A stretch of 64,000 nucleotides of DNA. It comes from Candidatus Altimarinota bacterium (GTDB lineage Bacteria; Patescibacteriota; Gracilibacteria; UBA4473). Numbering within the stretch: the first letter of the stretch is position 1; every line of letters begins with the position of its first letter. Of the stretch, positions 51,673 through 59,398 are shown piece by piece. The DNA is taken from positions 1 to 64,000 of the forward strand of contig JAIPGI010000005.1 in NCBI GenBank assembly GCA_021736215.1, given 5' to 3'. The notes beneath the pieces are model-generated. The model was not told where the DNA came from and did no database searches. It saw nothing but the letters and a program-made list of their open reading frames with translations. A program made the position numbers and the translations under genes.

Positions 51673-51937
51673 TTGGGAAACTACTTTTCGGGAGAAAATT
51701 AAAAAAGATTCTATTGCCTATTTGCGTGTAAAGATAATTCCGAGTAGTGCCAAAAGCGAATTAGTAGAAATTTTGGATGATGGAGAAAAAACGCTCAAAA
51801 TACGAATCGCTGCTCCCCCAGAAAAAGGAAAAGCGAATAAAGAGATTTGTAAATTTTTGGGAAAATATTTCCAGTGCCAATGTGATATTATCTCTGGTGG
51901 AACAACGAGTGTGAAATTGATAAGGTTATTTCGTTAA
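51659..51937 (+). CDS. YggU/DUF167 family protein
   Basis: A 92-residue member of the YggU (DUF167) family of unknown function. Signature elements are LRVKIIPSSAKSELVEI, LKIRIAAPPEKGKANKEICKFLGKYF and IISGGTTSVKLIRL. ATG 51659 lies inside the end of the previous gene. Length is typical. Confidence 0.9.
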   Translation: MNLTDWETTFREKIKKDSIAYLRVKIIPSSAKSELVEILDDGEKTLKIRIAAPPEKGKANKEICKFLGKYFQCQCDIISGGTTSVKLIRLFR

Positions 51938-52284
51938 AATCCATCAATTAATTTGGAGGAACGAAGAGCAGTATATTTCCAAGTTTCAGATAACTCGTGT
52001 TTCCGAAAGTTATATTTGGTGCAGTTCCAATAGTTGTATAAATCTTGTTCATCATGAATGATGTGATTGTGAAAGGATGATTGCCATTGAAAACGGGAGA
52101 ATTTATTTTGGGAACATCCATATTTTTTCATAAAATAGTTTCTCCATGTTTGAAGGCGAGAATCCACATTCTCGCCAATGAACCGATATTGAGGTTGTAT
52201 ATGGCGACATTGTGGAATGTCGCCTTCAAGGGGATTTAAACCAAACAAAATGCATACAATTCGATTTTTTTTAACTCTTTGCAT
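51934..52284 (-). pseudogene. relic of REP-associated tyrosine (RAYT/IS200-like) transposase
   Basis: The C-terminal half (residues about 60-112) carries the RAYT end: FQWQSSFHNHIIHDEQDL, then YNYWNCTKYNFRKHEL and WKYTALRS, equivalent to the WQ..F.DHIIR-E...YN..KH block. The N-terminal part with the HUH motif and catalytic Tyr is gone. Residues 14-45 are instead the translation of a pair of inverted hairpins (52150-52232). It overlaps the YggU stop by 4 bp. It is not expected to be active. Confidence 0.7.
52150..52232. repeat. BIME-like pair of inverted REP hairpins
   Basis: GGCGAGAAT-CCAC-ATTCTCGCC and GGCGACATT-GTGG-AATGTCGCC, each with a 9-bp stem and a 4-nt loop. The loops are reverse complements of each other and both units are flanked by GAAGG/CCTTC. 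Two REPs in inverted order are typical of elements mobilised by RAYTs. Confidence 0.7.
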
Positions 52285-52581
52285 AATTTCAATTCTTCAA
52301 TCCATGGAGTAATATTTTTTGAGATTTATTTGTGTAACAAATAAGTCCAAAAAACGACATCCCACTCAGTGGAGCAAATCACACAGTATTTCATTCCAGA
52401 AATAGGGGGCGTTTACCTTTGCCTTGGCAGTAAAATATTCTTCTAGTATGCGTCTTTGAGAGTTTCCATATGAGTTCATATCAAAAACCCCGAGAAGCAT
52501 TTCTCTGTTTTATACAAATTTCATTTTAAAAACTTTGGGAGTGAGAGAAATTTTTCATTTCATCACACTCAAAAGATACTC
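52285..52581. other. non-coding stretch
   Basis: No convincing frame. Near 52533-52575 a weak hairpin (AGTGAGAGAAAT with ATTTCATCACACT) is followed on the minus strand by CTCCCAAAGTT, a string repeated after the 52858-52925 hairpins. Confidence 0.4.
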
Positions 52582-52758
52582 TCAAGCGATGGTTGCGAAA
52601 TAGCGAGAACCCTCACAATGAATATCTACTTTTTCTTCCGGGTCAATATAGTTCCGTGTCCCACAAGGGGATAAAACATTACTTTCCCCGAGGCAGGAGA
52701 AATAACACCCACGAGGAATACACCCCCATATTTCTTTTGTTTCTACGACGATTTTCAT
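52582..52758 (-). CDS. small Cys-containing protein
   Basis: A 58-residue frame from ATG 52758, preceded by AGGGAAG 5-11 bp upstream. Five Cys (WGCIPRGCYFSCLGES, LSPCGTRN, DIHCEGSR) in a polar sequence suggest a metal-binding or disulfide-rich small protein. No family recognised. Confidence 0.4.
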   Translation of the reverse strand: MKIVVETKEIWGCIPRGCYFSCLGESNVLSPCGTRNYIDPEEKVDIHCEGSRYFATIA

Positions 52759-52857
52759 ACGGACTTCCCTTACTATTTTGTTGAATAAAAAATGTTTCTC
52801 TCCCAAAACCCTTAAATTCCGATTGTATAAAGAACAATTATGATTTGAGAACTTTGG

Positions 52858-52925
52858 GAGATGAGAAGTTTGACTTCAAGGGAGTTTGACTTTTTATTTA
52901 ATTAAAAAGTCAAACTACTCATCTC
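52858..52925 (-). terminator. alternative hairpins after the 52936 gene
   Basis: A 19-bp outer inverted repeat (52858-52876 with 52907-52925, one mismatch) competes with a 14-bp perfect inner one (52883-52896 with 52903-52916), because AGTTTGACTT occurs twice on the left. It lies just downstream of the 52936 gene on its strand. Confidence 0.5.
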
Positions 52926-52935
52926 TATACAACAA

Positions 52936-53319
52936 TTAATTTACTCGGGATTTCTCACAGTAGAGTCTATCTTCAACAAATTCTAAAAATTGTTGAAGGT
53001 TTTTCTCTGGAGAGATGCTTCGTTTTTCAAAATCTTTTACAATAAAGTTTAAAATCATCTTCCCCTTGGAATGGATTCTCATGTTTCCTCTTAATTCATA
53101 AAAAAAATTTTTCTGACTAAACAGGTTTACGATGCCCCGCAATATTTCGGGTACTTCCCGAGGCGATCCATTGAGTATTTCAACCCTAAATAGATAAAAT
53201 TGATCTTGGAAAACTCGAGCTCCCAAGCTTTGGATTAAAATAAGGTGATTTTTTTCGGGCAGATTTAAAATCTTTAACCCAGTGTTCATTATTTTATTAA
53301 GTTTTTGTAACATATTCAT
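52936..53319 (-). CDS. hypothetical protein
   Basis: An unrecognised 127-residue soluble protein. ATG 53319 is chosen for the GTGGAGA 7 bp upstream; other ATGs follow closely. The sequence mixes hydrophobic strands and charged turns (HLILIQSLGARVFQDQFYLF, GKMILNFIVKDFEKRS). No motif stands out. Confidence 0.5.
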   Translation of the reverse strand: MNMLQKLNKIMNTGLKILNLPEKNHLILIQSLGARVFQDQFYLFRVEILNGSPREVPEILRGIVNLFSQKNFFYELRGNMRIHSKGKMILNFIVKDFEKRSISPEKNLQQFLEFVEDRLYCEKSRVN

Positions 53320-53438
53320 AATGATTCTCCACCATTGTTTTTTTAGAAAAAAAGTCGTCAAACTCCTCCCAAAATTCTCAAACCGTCCTGCAAAAGAACT
53401 ATTTGTATTTTAAATAAAAATATGAAAAAAGTCAATTT

Positions 53439-55346
53439 TTATAGATTCTTTAACACCTTCTCTATCGCATCACTATCTACTCCAGAATTGTGATAGAGTT
53501 GTGCGGATTTGCCTGACAATTGATATTCAGTAACGGCTAAAGATTTGAAAAAGTCGAGCTCAATCCCCTTCTCGCGAGCCCACAAATTCACTGCTGTGGT
53601 ATATCCAGAGAAAGGATTATGATCTTCGACAACGATAACTTTTTTCGTTTTTTTCAACGATTTTTCAAGTGTTGCATCAAATTGTTTTGGAGAACTCACG
53701 ATAATAATTTCAGCATCAACACCACTTTTTTCACGGGCTTTGAGAGCTTCTGAAACGAGTGATCCACTCACCACAATGGTAACTTTGTTCCCTAACCGAA
53801 GCACATCACACTTCCCACATTGGTATTGATAGTTAGCATCATACAGAATTGAACCATCTTCTTTGGTTAAAATTGGCAAATTATGTCGTCCCATTCTCAC
53901 GTAGAAGTTTCCATAGTGGCTCGCTACATATCGAATCATGTGATCGCAATGATTAGCATCAGCGGGTTCCAAAACATGTGTGAAGAAAAGTCCCATCATA
54001 GATCCCATATCATCAATCGCCTGATGAGTGGGTCCATCCTCCCCGACTGATAAACCACAATGGGTAGAGACCATTTTTACATTACAGTGATTGATATCAT
54101 TGACTCGTGCTTGATCTTTGGCACGAGATGTCATGAACGCTCCATACACAGAACAAAAAGGAATCAACCCTTCCAAACTCATCGCTCCATTTATCGTCAT
54201 CATATTTTGCTCAGCGATACCAAACTCAATAAATTGTTCTGGAAGTTCTTTCTCTACCAAGTTGGTACACACTGATTTAGAAACATCTGCCGTCGAAACA
54301 TAGAGTTTTTTGTTATGTTGGGCTAAATCTAATACTGCTTTCCCATAGGCCGTACGAGGAGCTACTGATTCTCCTGCCGCATAGGAAAAGTGTTTTCCCG
54401 TATTAACATCATTCATTTTTTTCAAATCCTCACCAAAAACTTCTTTCGATGGATGAAAATTCCTCTCCTTTCGAAATGCTTCAAGTATTTGATTCTCTTC
54501 TAAACTCACATTTAACCGTGCCAACATAACCTCCGCTTGTTCAAGAGTTGGTGGGATACCATGCCAATCGGATTTCAGGGCGACTCCATCTCGTTCCATT
54601 TCCTCAATCCCCTTTCCCATGATGGTTTGAGCCAAGACTAATGTGGGTTTATCTGATTTATCCGCCTCTTGCACAGCGTGCCAAATAGCTTCTGCGTCAT
54701 GTCCATCAATACGCAAAACATTCCATTTCAAAGATTGAAAAATTGCTGCAATATCAATAGGCATCACCTCATCCAAACTTCCCGAAAGTTGCACTCGATT
54801 GTAATCTACAAAAATAACTAAATTATTAAGCTTATATTTATTCGCAAAATATCCCATTTCGTATACTTGTCCTTCCTGAACCTCTCCATCTCCCATAAGA
54901 GCAAAAACTTTACCGTCCTTCCCTTCAAGTTTCTGTGAGAGAGCAAATCCTGCTGCCGCAGAAACGCCAACTCCCAAAGGACCTGTCCCATAGCATACCC
55001 CTGGTACATGACGATTGATATGTCCTTCAAATGGAGATCCAAATTGGCGATAGGTGTGAATAAGATTTTCACGATCATCTATTGCCCCCATTTCATAGAG
55101 CAATGAGTAAATCCCTGGCGTAATATGACCGTTGGAAATAACAATTTTTTCGTGTGTTTTGGCAATGCGAAATGCATACAAAACCGAAAGAATATCTAAA
55201 CTTGAAAGCGATCCTCCAGAATGTCCTGATTGAGCGGCCTTGAGCATTTCAATCATGGTTCTTTTACAAGACTTTTTAAAAGTTTCCAAAAACGCTAAAC
55301 GCTGGGCACCAAGCTTTTCACCGTGAGATGGGTACGAAAAATCCAT
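53439..55346 (-). CDS. tkt: transketolase
   Basis: Transketolase moves two-carbon units in the non-oxidative pentose phosphate pathway. The 635-residue protein has AAQSGHSGGSLSSLDILSVL, the TPP motif GDGEVQEGQVYEMGYFANKY, the pyrimidine-binding EFGIAEQNM with the catalytic Glu, GPTHQAIDDMGSM and a C-terminal third domain. Both TPP halves are in one chain. It stands alone. CPR genomes often keep this pathway as their main sugar-phosphate route. Confidence 0.95.
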   Translation of the reverse strand: MDFSYPSHGEKLGAQRLAFLETFKKSCKRTMIEMLKAAQSGHSGGSLSSLDILSVLYAFRIAKTHEKIVISNGHITPGIYSLLYEMGAIDDRENLIHTYRQFGSPFEGHINRHVPGVCYGTGPLGVGVSAAAGFALSQKLEGKDGKVFALMGDGEVQEGQVYEMGYFANKYKLNNLVIFVDYNRVQLSGSLDEVMPIDIAAIFQSLKWNVLRIDGHDAEAIWHAVQEADKSDKPTLVLAQTIMGKGIEEMERDGVALKSDWHGIPPTLEQAEVMLARLNVSLEENQILEAFRKERNFHPSKEVFGEDLKKMNDVNTGKHFSYAAGESVAPRTAYGKAVLDLAQHNKKLYVSTADVSKSVCTNLVEKELPEQFIEFGIAEQNMMTINGAMSLEGLIPFCSVYGAFMTSRAKDQARVNDINHCNVKMVSTHCGLSVGEDGPTHQAIDDMGSMMGLFFTHVLEPADANHCDHMIRYVASHYGNFYVRMGRHNLPILTKEDGSILYDANYQYQCGKCDVLRLGNKVTIVVSGSLVSEALKAREKSGVDAEIIIVSSPKQFDATLEKSLKKTKKVIVVEDHNPFSGYTTAVNLWAREKGIELDFFKSLAVTEYQLSGKSAQLYHNSGVDSDAIEKVLKNL

Positions 55347-55419
55347 GTGGGACGAACAATACTAAAAAATAGGGTCGGTCGAATTGTAAGGATTTGGAAA
55401 GAAACTACAAGAAAGATAT

Positions 55420-56076
55420 TTACTCTTTCCTGAGTAATATGTGCACATAAGACCACAAATTATCGGTAATAATACGATATCCTGCAGGATTTGGATGAAT
55501 ATTATCCGAAAGATTATATTCCGATCTCAACATCACCCCAGATAAAAGCGAAGGCATAAGTACCGCATCAAATTCTCGTGCTAATTCCTTATACATTTCT
55601 TCGAAAGCCCCGATATAAGAAAATCCTCTTGTCGGAGGCGGAACAATCCCTGCAAGAATAATTTTAGCTTTATGATTCTGAATTTTCTCAAGGATTTTTT
55701 TAAGATTTTTTCGAGTCTCCTCAAGGGGAACTCTTTGAAAAGCATCATTCGCTCCCAACGCAACAATAACAATTTCTGGCTGGTGTTCAAACAGTGTTTC
55801 AGTTCTCTCTAAACCATCTTTAGTAGTATCTCCATCAATTCCAAAATTTAAAACATTGTAGTGCGGATACCCTTCTTGATTGAGCCGAAACTGCAGCAAT
55901 GCCGGATAATTTTGTTGTTCCTCAACTCCATGTCCAGCGGTCAGACTATCGCCAAAAACAACAATCACTCCCGAATGAACAAATTCATTGGGATTACCAT
56001 CTGGAATGCTGTTGGAAAAAAACCAAAAATACCCGGCGAGAAGGATAATAACGATAGACACCCAATACTTTTTCAT
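55420..56076 (-). CDS. SGNH/GDSL hydrolase
   Basis: A 218-residue esterase or lysophospholipase-like enzyme with an N-terminal signal anchor (VSIVIILLAGYFWFF). The blocks are in order: GDSLTAGHG (nucleophile S44), the Gly block FGIDGDTTKDG, GANDAF, and DNIHPNPAGY with the catalytic Asp and His. It faces outward and may deacylate lipids or cell-wall glycans (TesA-like). A TATACT box ends 10 bp before the ATG, so the mRNA is near-leaderless. Confidence 0.9.
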   Translation of the reverse strand: MKKYWVSIVIILLAGYFWFFSNSIPDGNPNEFVHSGVIVVFGDSLTAGHGVEEQQNYPALLQFRLNQEGYPHYNVLNFGIDGDTTKDGLERTETLFEHQPEIVIVALGANDAFQRVPLEETRKNLKKILEKIQNHKAKIILAGIVPPPTRGFSYIGAFEEMYKELAREFDAVLMPSLLSGVMLRSEYNLSDNIHPNPAGYRIITDNLWSYVHILLRKE

Positions 56077-56123
56077 GACGAACGAAGTATACTCTTGAAT
56101 AAGAATAGAAAAAATAAGAAAAC

Positions 56124-56144
56124 TTGAACAAATTATTTGTTCAA
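56124..56144. repeat. TTGAACA palindrome, copy 7 (intergenic)
   Basis: Perfect stem TTGAACAAA / TTTGTTCAA of 9 bp around TTA, between the SGNH and PBP genes. Confidence 0.8.
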
Positions 56145-56208
56145 TGGAATATTATTCATCCTCCCTACGTAAAAAAACTGAACCAACATGGTTGTTCTCT
56201 GATCTCTG

Positions 56209-58395
56209 TTATTTGTCCGGCGGTATCCCTAAATGCTGAAAAAGAAACTCGGCAACTCTCCGAAATGTTCCTGCAGCAGTTTCCGATCCCCACTGCGAAG
56301 CTTTTGGATAGTCATATTTTACAAGGATGAGAAATGCTGGATCTTTCAATGGACCAAATCCAGCAAAAGTTGTAATCGTCGTTCCAACCCCCTCCAGTGC
56401 TTTTCCATTTTTATACGTTTGCGACGTTCCGGTTTTCCCCATGACTGTATAACCCCAAACACGTCCCCCACGAGCAATTCCATTGTTAACAGTATTGAGG
56501 AGCATGGCTTTGATAGTATGATAGGTTTCATCAGATATCACTCGACGCACACGTTCTGGATAAAACTTCTTTTCGGTCCCATCGGGGGCTTTAATATCTT
56601 CTATCAAGAGTGGTTTCATTAAATATCCCCCATTGGCAAGTGCAGAAAAGGCCATTGCCATTTGAAGAGGTGTTCCCGTAATACCCTGTCCAAATCCTCG
56701 AGTGATCAATTCCGATTCGGACCAGTCCTTCCAAAATTCAATCTTTCCATCGGCTTCTCCATCCAATTCGATATCGGTGTATTGACCAAATCCAAAATTT
56801 TTAAAATATTCATACAAAAGTTGTGCGCCCATTTTTCGGGTTATGAAAGCAATACCGGTATTCAATGATCTGTTCAAAACATCAATCATACTTGTCATTC
56901 CCGCATATACTTCATCTGAATTTCGGATTTTGTATTCATCTACTTCAATCGGCCCATTGTCATCATAAGTCGTCTGAGGAGTCACCTCATCAGCATTGAG
57001 TGCAGAAGCCATTGTTACGGCTTTCATAACCGATCCTGGTTCATAAGTATCGGAAATTGTTTTATTTCTAAATACCGCTGGTCCCCATTTATTAAAGTAA
57101 CGATAATACCTCCCTCCATCTACAACCGTTGGGATGCGTTGGTTAAATTCCACATCTTCTCGATCAGTTGCTTCTTGTTCAGAAGTAATTTCATAACGGG
57201 TAAATGCTTTTCCAAATTCATTAGGGTCAAAACTGGGAGAATTTGCCATGGCTAATATTTTCCCTGTTTTGGGTTCAATCACTAGTACTTGTCCGAAATC
57301 AGCATCGAATCGTTTTCTATCTTCTTCAAGAAATTTTTCCACTTGTCCCTGAATAACCCGATCAATCGAAATAACAATATCAGATCCATCACGAGCACGA
57401 AGTATCTCCGACTCCTTCGCCAAAATACGCTGTCCACGAGTATTAATGGCCCCGAAGATCATTCCGGCCTGTCCAGCAAGCTCCTGATCGAATCTCCCTT
57501 CTATACCGTATTGCCCCTTCCCTGTGGAATCAACAAATCCCAAAACCTGTGCTGCCAATTCTCTTTCGGGATAATACCTCCAATGTTCATCTCGAAGCTG
57601 AATCCCACGTAAGATGTCCATATACCCAGGATTTGACTTGAGTTCCAGAATTTTTTCGGAAACTTCTGGGACAATTTTGTTAGTAATTTCAACATATCGT
57701 TTTGGACGACGTTCTAACATTTGTTTCAATTTATCGGTCTCTAAATTCAGTAAGGGTGCTAACTGCTCCGTTACCTTATCCAAATCACTGATAACCGTCG
57801 GATCCGCAATAAGTTTGTCATTCTCAAGCCATACTCCCGATAGTTTTAAATCTCGAATCATCTCAGATCGAGTGTCAGACATGTCTGTTTCCAAAACCAC
57901 CCTTTTCCTTTCTATCTCCAGAAAAATTTTTTCCAGTTCTTCTCTATAAGCTTCGATAGCTATCTTTTCAGAAGGAGTCCACTTCGTAGAATCAGTCTCA
58001 ATATTGCACCCTTCCACTTTTTCGCAGTGAGCATGGATAAGGAGCGGAGCAAGAAGTTCTGCCACTAAAGCAGGATTCCCCTTTTCTTGCTGAAGAAAAT
58101 CTAGGCGAGGATTGTAGTTGGGATATGCCAAAACAATTGGATCTACGAAAAGCATTTTGAGGGTATTGTTTGTCGCCAAAGGCGTTAACTCATCTGTCAA
58201 ACGATTTTTGTGGACAAGTATTTTCCCACGCTGAGCAGGAAGAATCGATCTTTTTTCGTGTTGTGCACGAGCCTCTGCATAATATTCATCCGCTTTCAAA
58301 ACCTGTAAATCAAAAAGTCGTACTAGAAAAACAACAAATACAAATACGAAGAAAAATTGTAAGGCACGAATCCGAGTTGAAAAATTCGCCTCCAT
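56209..58395 (-). CDS. class B penicillin-binding protein (PBP2/FtsI type)
   Basis: A 728-residue peptidoglycan transpeptidase. One N-terminal span (LQFFFVFVFVVFLVRLFDLQ) precedes a PBP dimerisation domain beginning near RGKILVHKN. The transpeptidase motifs are SVMK in YEPGSVMKAVT, SLNTG and KTGTSQT. A linker of about 200 residues (LAPLLIHAHCEK to LERRPKRYVEI) enlarges the N-terminal domain. It acts in cell division or elongation outside the membrane. ATG 58395 is used; the frame runs to 58416. Confidence 0.92.
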   Translation of the reverse strand: MEANFSTRIRALQFFFVFVFVVFLVRLFDLQVLKADEYYAEARAQHEKRSILPAQRGKILVHKNRLTDELTPLATNNTLKMLFVDPIVLAYPNYNPRLDFLQQEKGNPALVAELLAPLLIHAHCEKVEGCNIETDSTKWTPSEKIAIEAYREELEKIFLEIERKRVVLETDMSDTRSEMIRDLKLSGVWLENDKLIADPTVISDLDKVTEQLAPLLNLETDKLKQMLERRPKRYVEITNKIVPEVSEKILELKSNPGYMDILRGIQLRDEHWRYYPERELAAQVLGFVDSTGKGQYGIEGRFDQELAGQAGMIFGAINTRGQRILAKESEILRARDGSDIVISIDRVIQGQVEKFLEEDRKRFDADFGQVLVIEPKTGKILAMANSPSFDPNEFGKAFTRYEITSEQEATDREDVEFNQRIPTVVDGGRYYRYFNKWGPAVFRNKTISDTYEPGSVMKAVTMASALNADEVTPQTTYDDNGPIEVDEYKIRNSDEVYAGMTSMIDVLNRSLNTGIAFITRKMGAQLLYEYFKNFGFGQYTDIELDGEADGKIEFWKDWSESELITRGFGQGITGTPLQMAMAFSALANGGYLMKPLLIEDIKAPDGTEKKFYPERVRRVISDETYHTIKAMLLNTVNNGIARGGRVWGYTVMGKTGTSQTYKNGKALEGVGTTITTFAGFGPLKDPAFLILVKYDYPKASQWGSETAAGTFRRVAEFLFQHLGIPPDK

Positions 58396-58454
58396 GAATC
58401 GGAGGGAATGGTACAAGAATTATCACGAAAGTCGAGGTCGTTTTTTATAAAATT

Positions 58455-59297
58455 CTACTGATTATTATTGGCAACTTCTGCTTTTATTTGTGTTGGCTCT
58501 TCATTCTGCTCAATCCATGCTTTTCGAGAATCTGGGTTTTTGATAGTAATACGAGAGCGTTTAATCGTACTCTCTGCATCGACGGTTCTATTCTGTGCCC
58601 AAACTTCACTCTCCAAGGCATCTCTCTTCGCGATTTGTTCTTTGGCATTTTTAAATGTAGCAGCAGTCCCCCCATGTTGGAGTTCTGATTGACGAAGCGA
58701 ATATCGTGTTGTTCGAGTTTTTAATTCTACTGGTTCCAAACGCCTTACCCCCGCAACACGACGACTCTCAAGAGTATCCTTTGGTTTAGCCATAGTTTTC
58801 GTTCGGACAGGAACCGCAACTGAATTTTTTTGTAAGTTTTCATTGAGCGTTGATGTGCGCGTCCAAGGAGCAGCGCTCTTATACTGACTCCGCGCAGAAA
58901 GAAGTTGATAGTTAGGAGTGGTGAGCGATTGAGAACGAATCCCCGAACGCTTTTTATTACTAGCAGTACGACGTTCGTACGCATATTTTAGTAAATCTTC
59001 TGTTTCTAGATCTCCAGCCTTATATCCATAAAAAGTTTCTATTCCATTTCTATTTTCCCCTAAAAGTACTTTTGTTGTATCATAGAGTTCTCCTTCTTTT
59101 TTTTCTTTTGCATCATCCACTGAAGTTTCTTGTTCGCCATCAGTAGAAGGCGTAATTACCTCCTTTTCTGAACCCTCTTCCCCAAGAACTGAAGCTGTAA
59201 GATATTTCCCTGGATTATCGAAATAAAAAATCCCATTCAGCATCAGAACAAATCCTGAACAAAGAGTGAGTACAAATTTCGTGTTTGGATGAATCAT
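58455..59297 (-). CDS. secreted basic low-complexity protein
   Basis: An unrecognised 280-residue protein with an N-terminal signal anchor (FVLTLCSGFVLMLNGIFYF), an acidic stretch (EEGSEKEVITPSTDGEQE) and a long basic Ser/Arg/Thr-rich tail, predicted disordered. In composition it resembles the linkers of the secreted proteins at 8540-14138. TATAAT with TTGCTT at -35 leaves a leader of about 6 nt. It is upstream of the PBP on the same strand and might assist the wall machinery, which is inference. Confidence 0.6.
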   Translation of the reverse strand: MIHPNTKFVLTLCSGFVLMLNGIFYFDNPGKYLTASVLGEEGSEKEVITPSTDGEQETSVDDAKEKKEGELYDTTKVLLGENRNGIETFYGYKAGDLETEDLLKYAYERRTASNKKRSGIRSQSLTTPNYQLLSARSQYKSAAPWTRTSTLNENLQKNSVAVPVRTKTMAKPKDTLESRRVAGVRRLEPVELKTRTTRYSLRQSELQHGGTAATFKNAKEQIAKRDALESEVWAQNRTVDAESTIKRSRITIKNPDSRKAWIEQNEEPTQIKAEVANNNQ

Positions 59298-59309
59298 ATT
59301 AATCTCTCT

Positions 59310-59338
59310 ATTATAACACATAGAGCGACTAAAAGCAA
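59310..59338 (-). promoter_or_regulatory. promoter of the 58455 gene, near-leaderless
   Basis: On the minus strand TTGCTT (59333-59338), 17-bp spacer, TATAAT (59310-59315); ATG at 59297. Confidence 0.65.
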
Positions 59339-59398
59339 ACCATTCTCCTCCTTAAAAAAATTGGATAAACTAAAAAAATCCTATGACAAAATACCATT

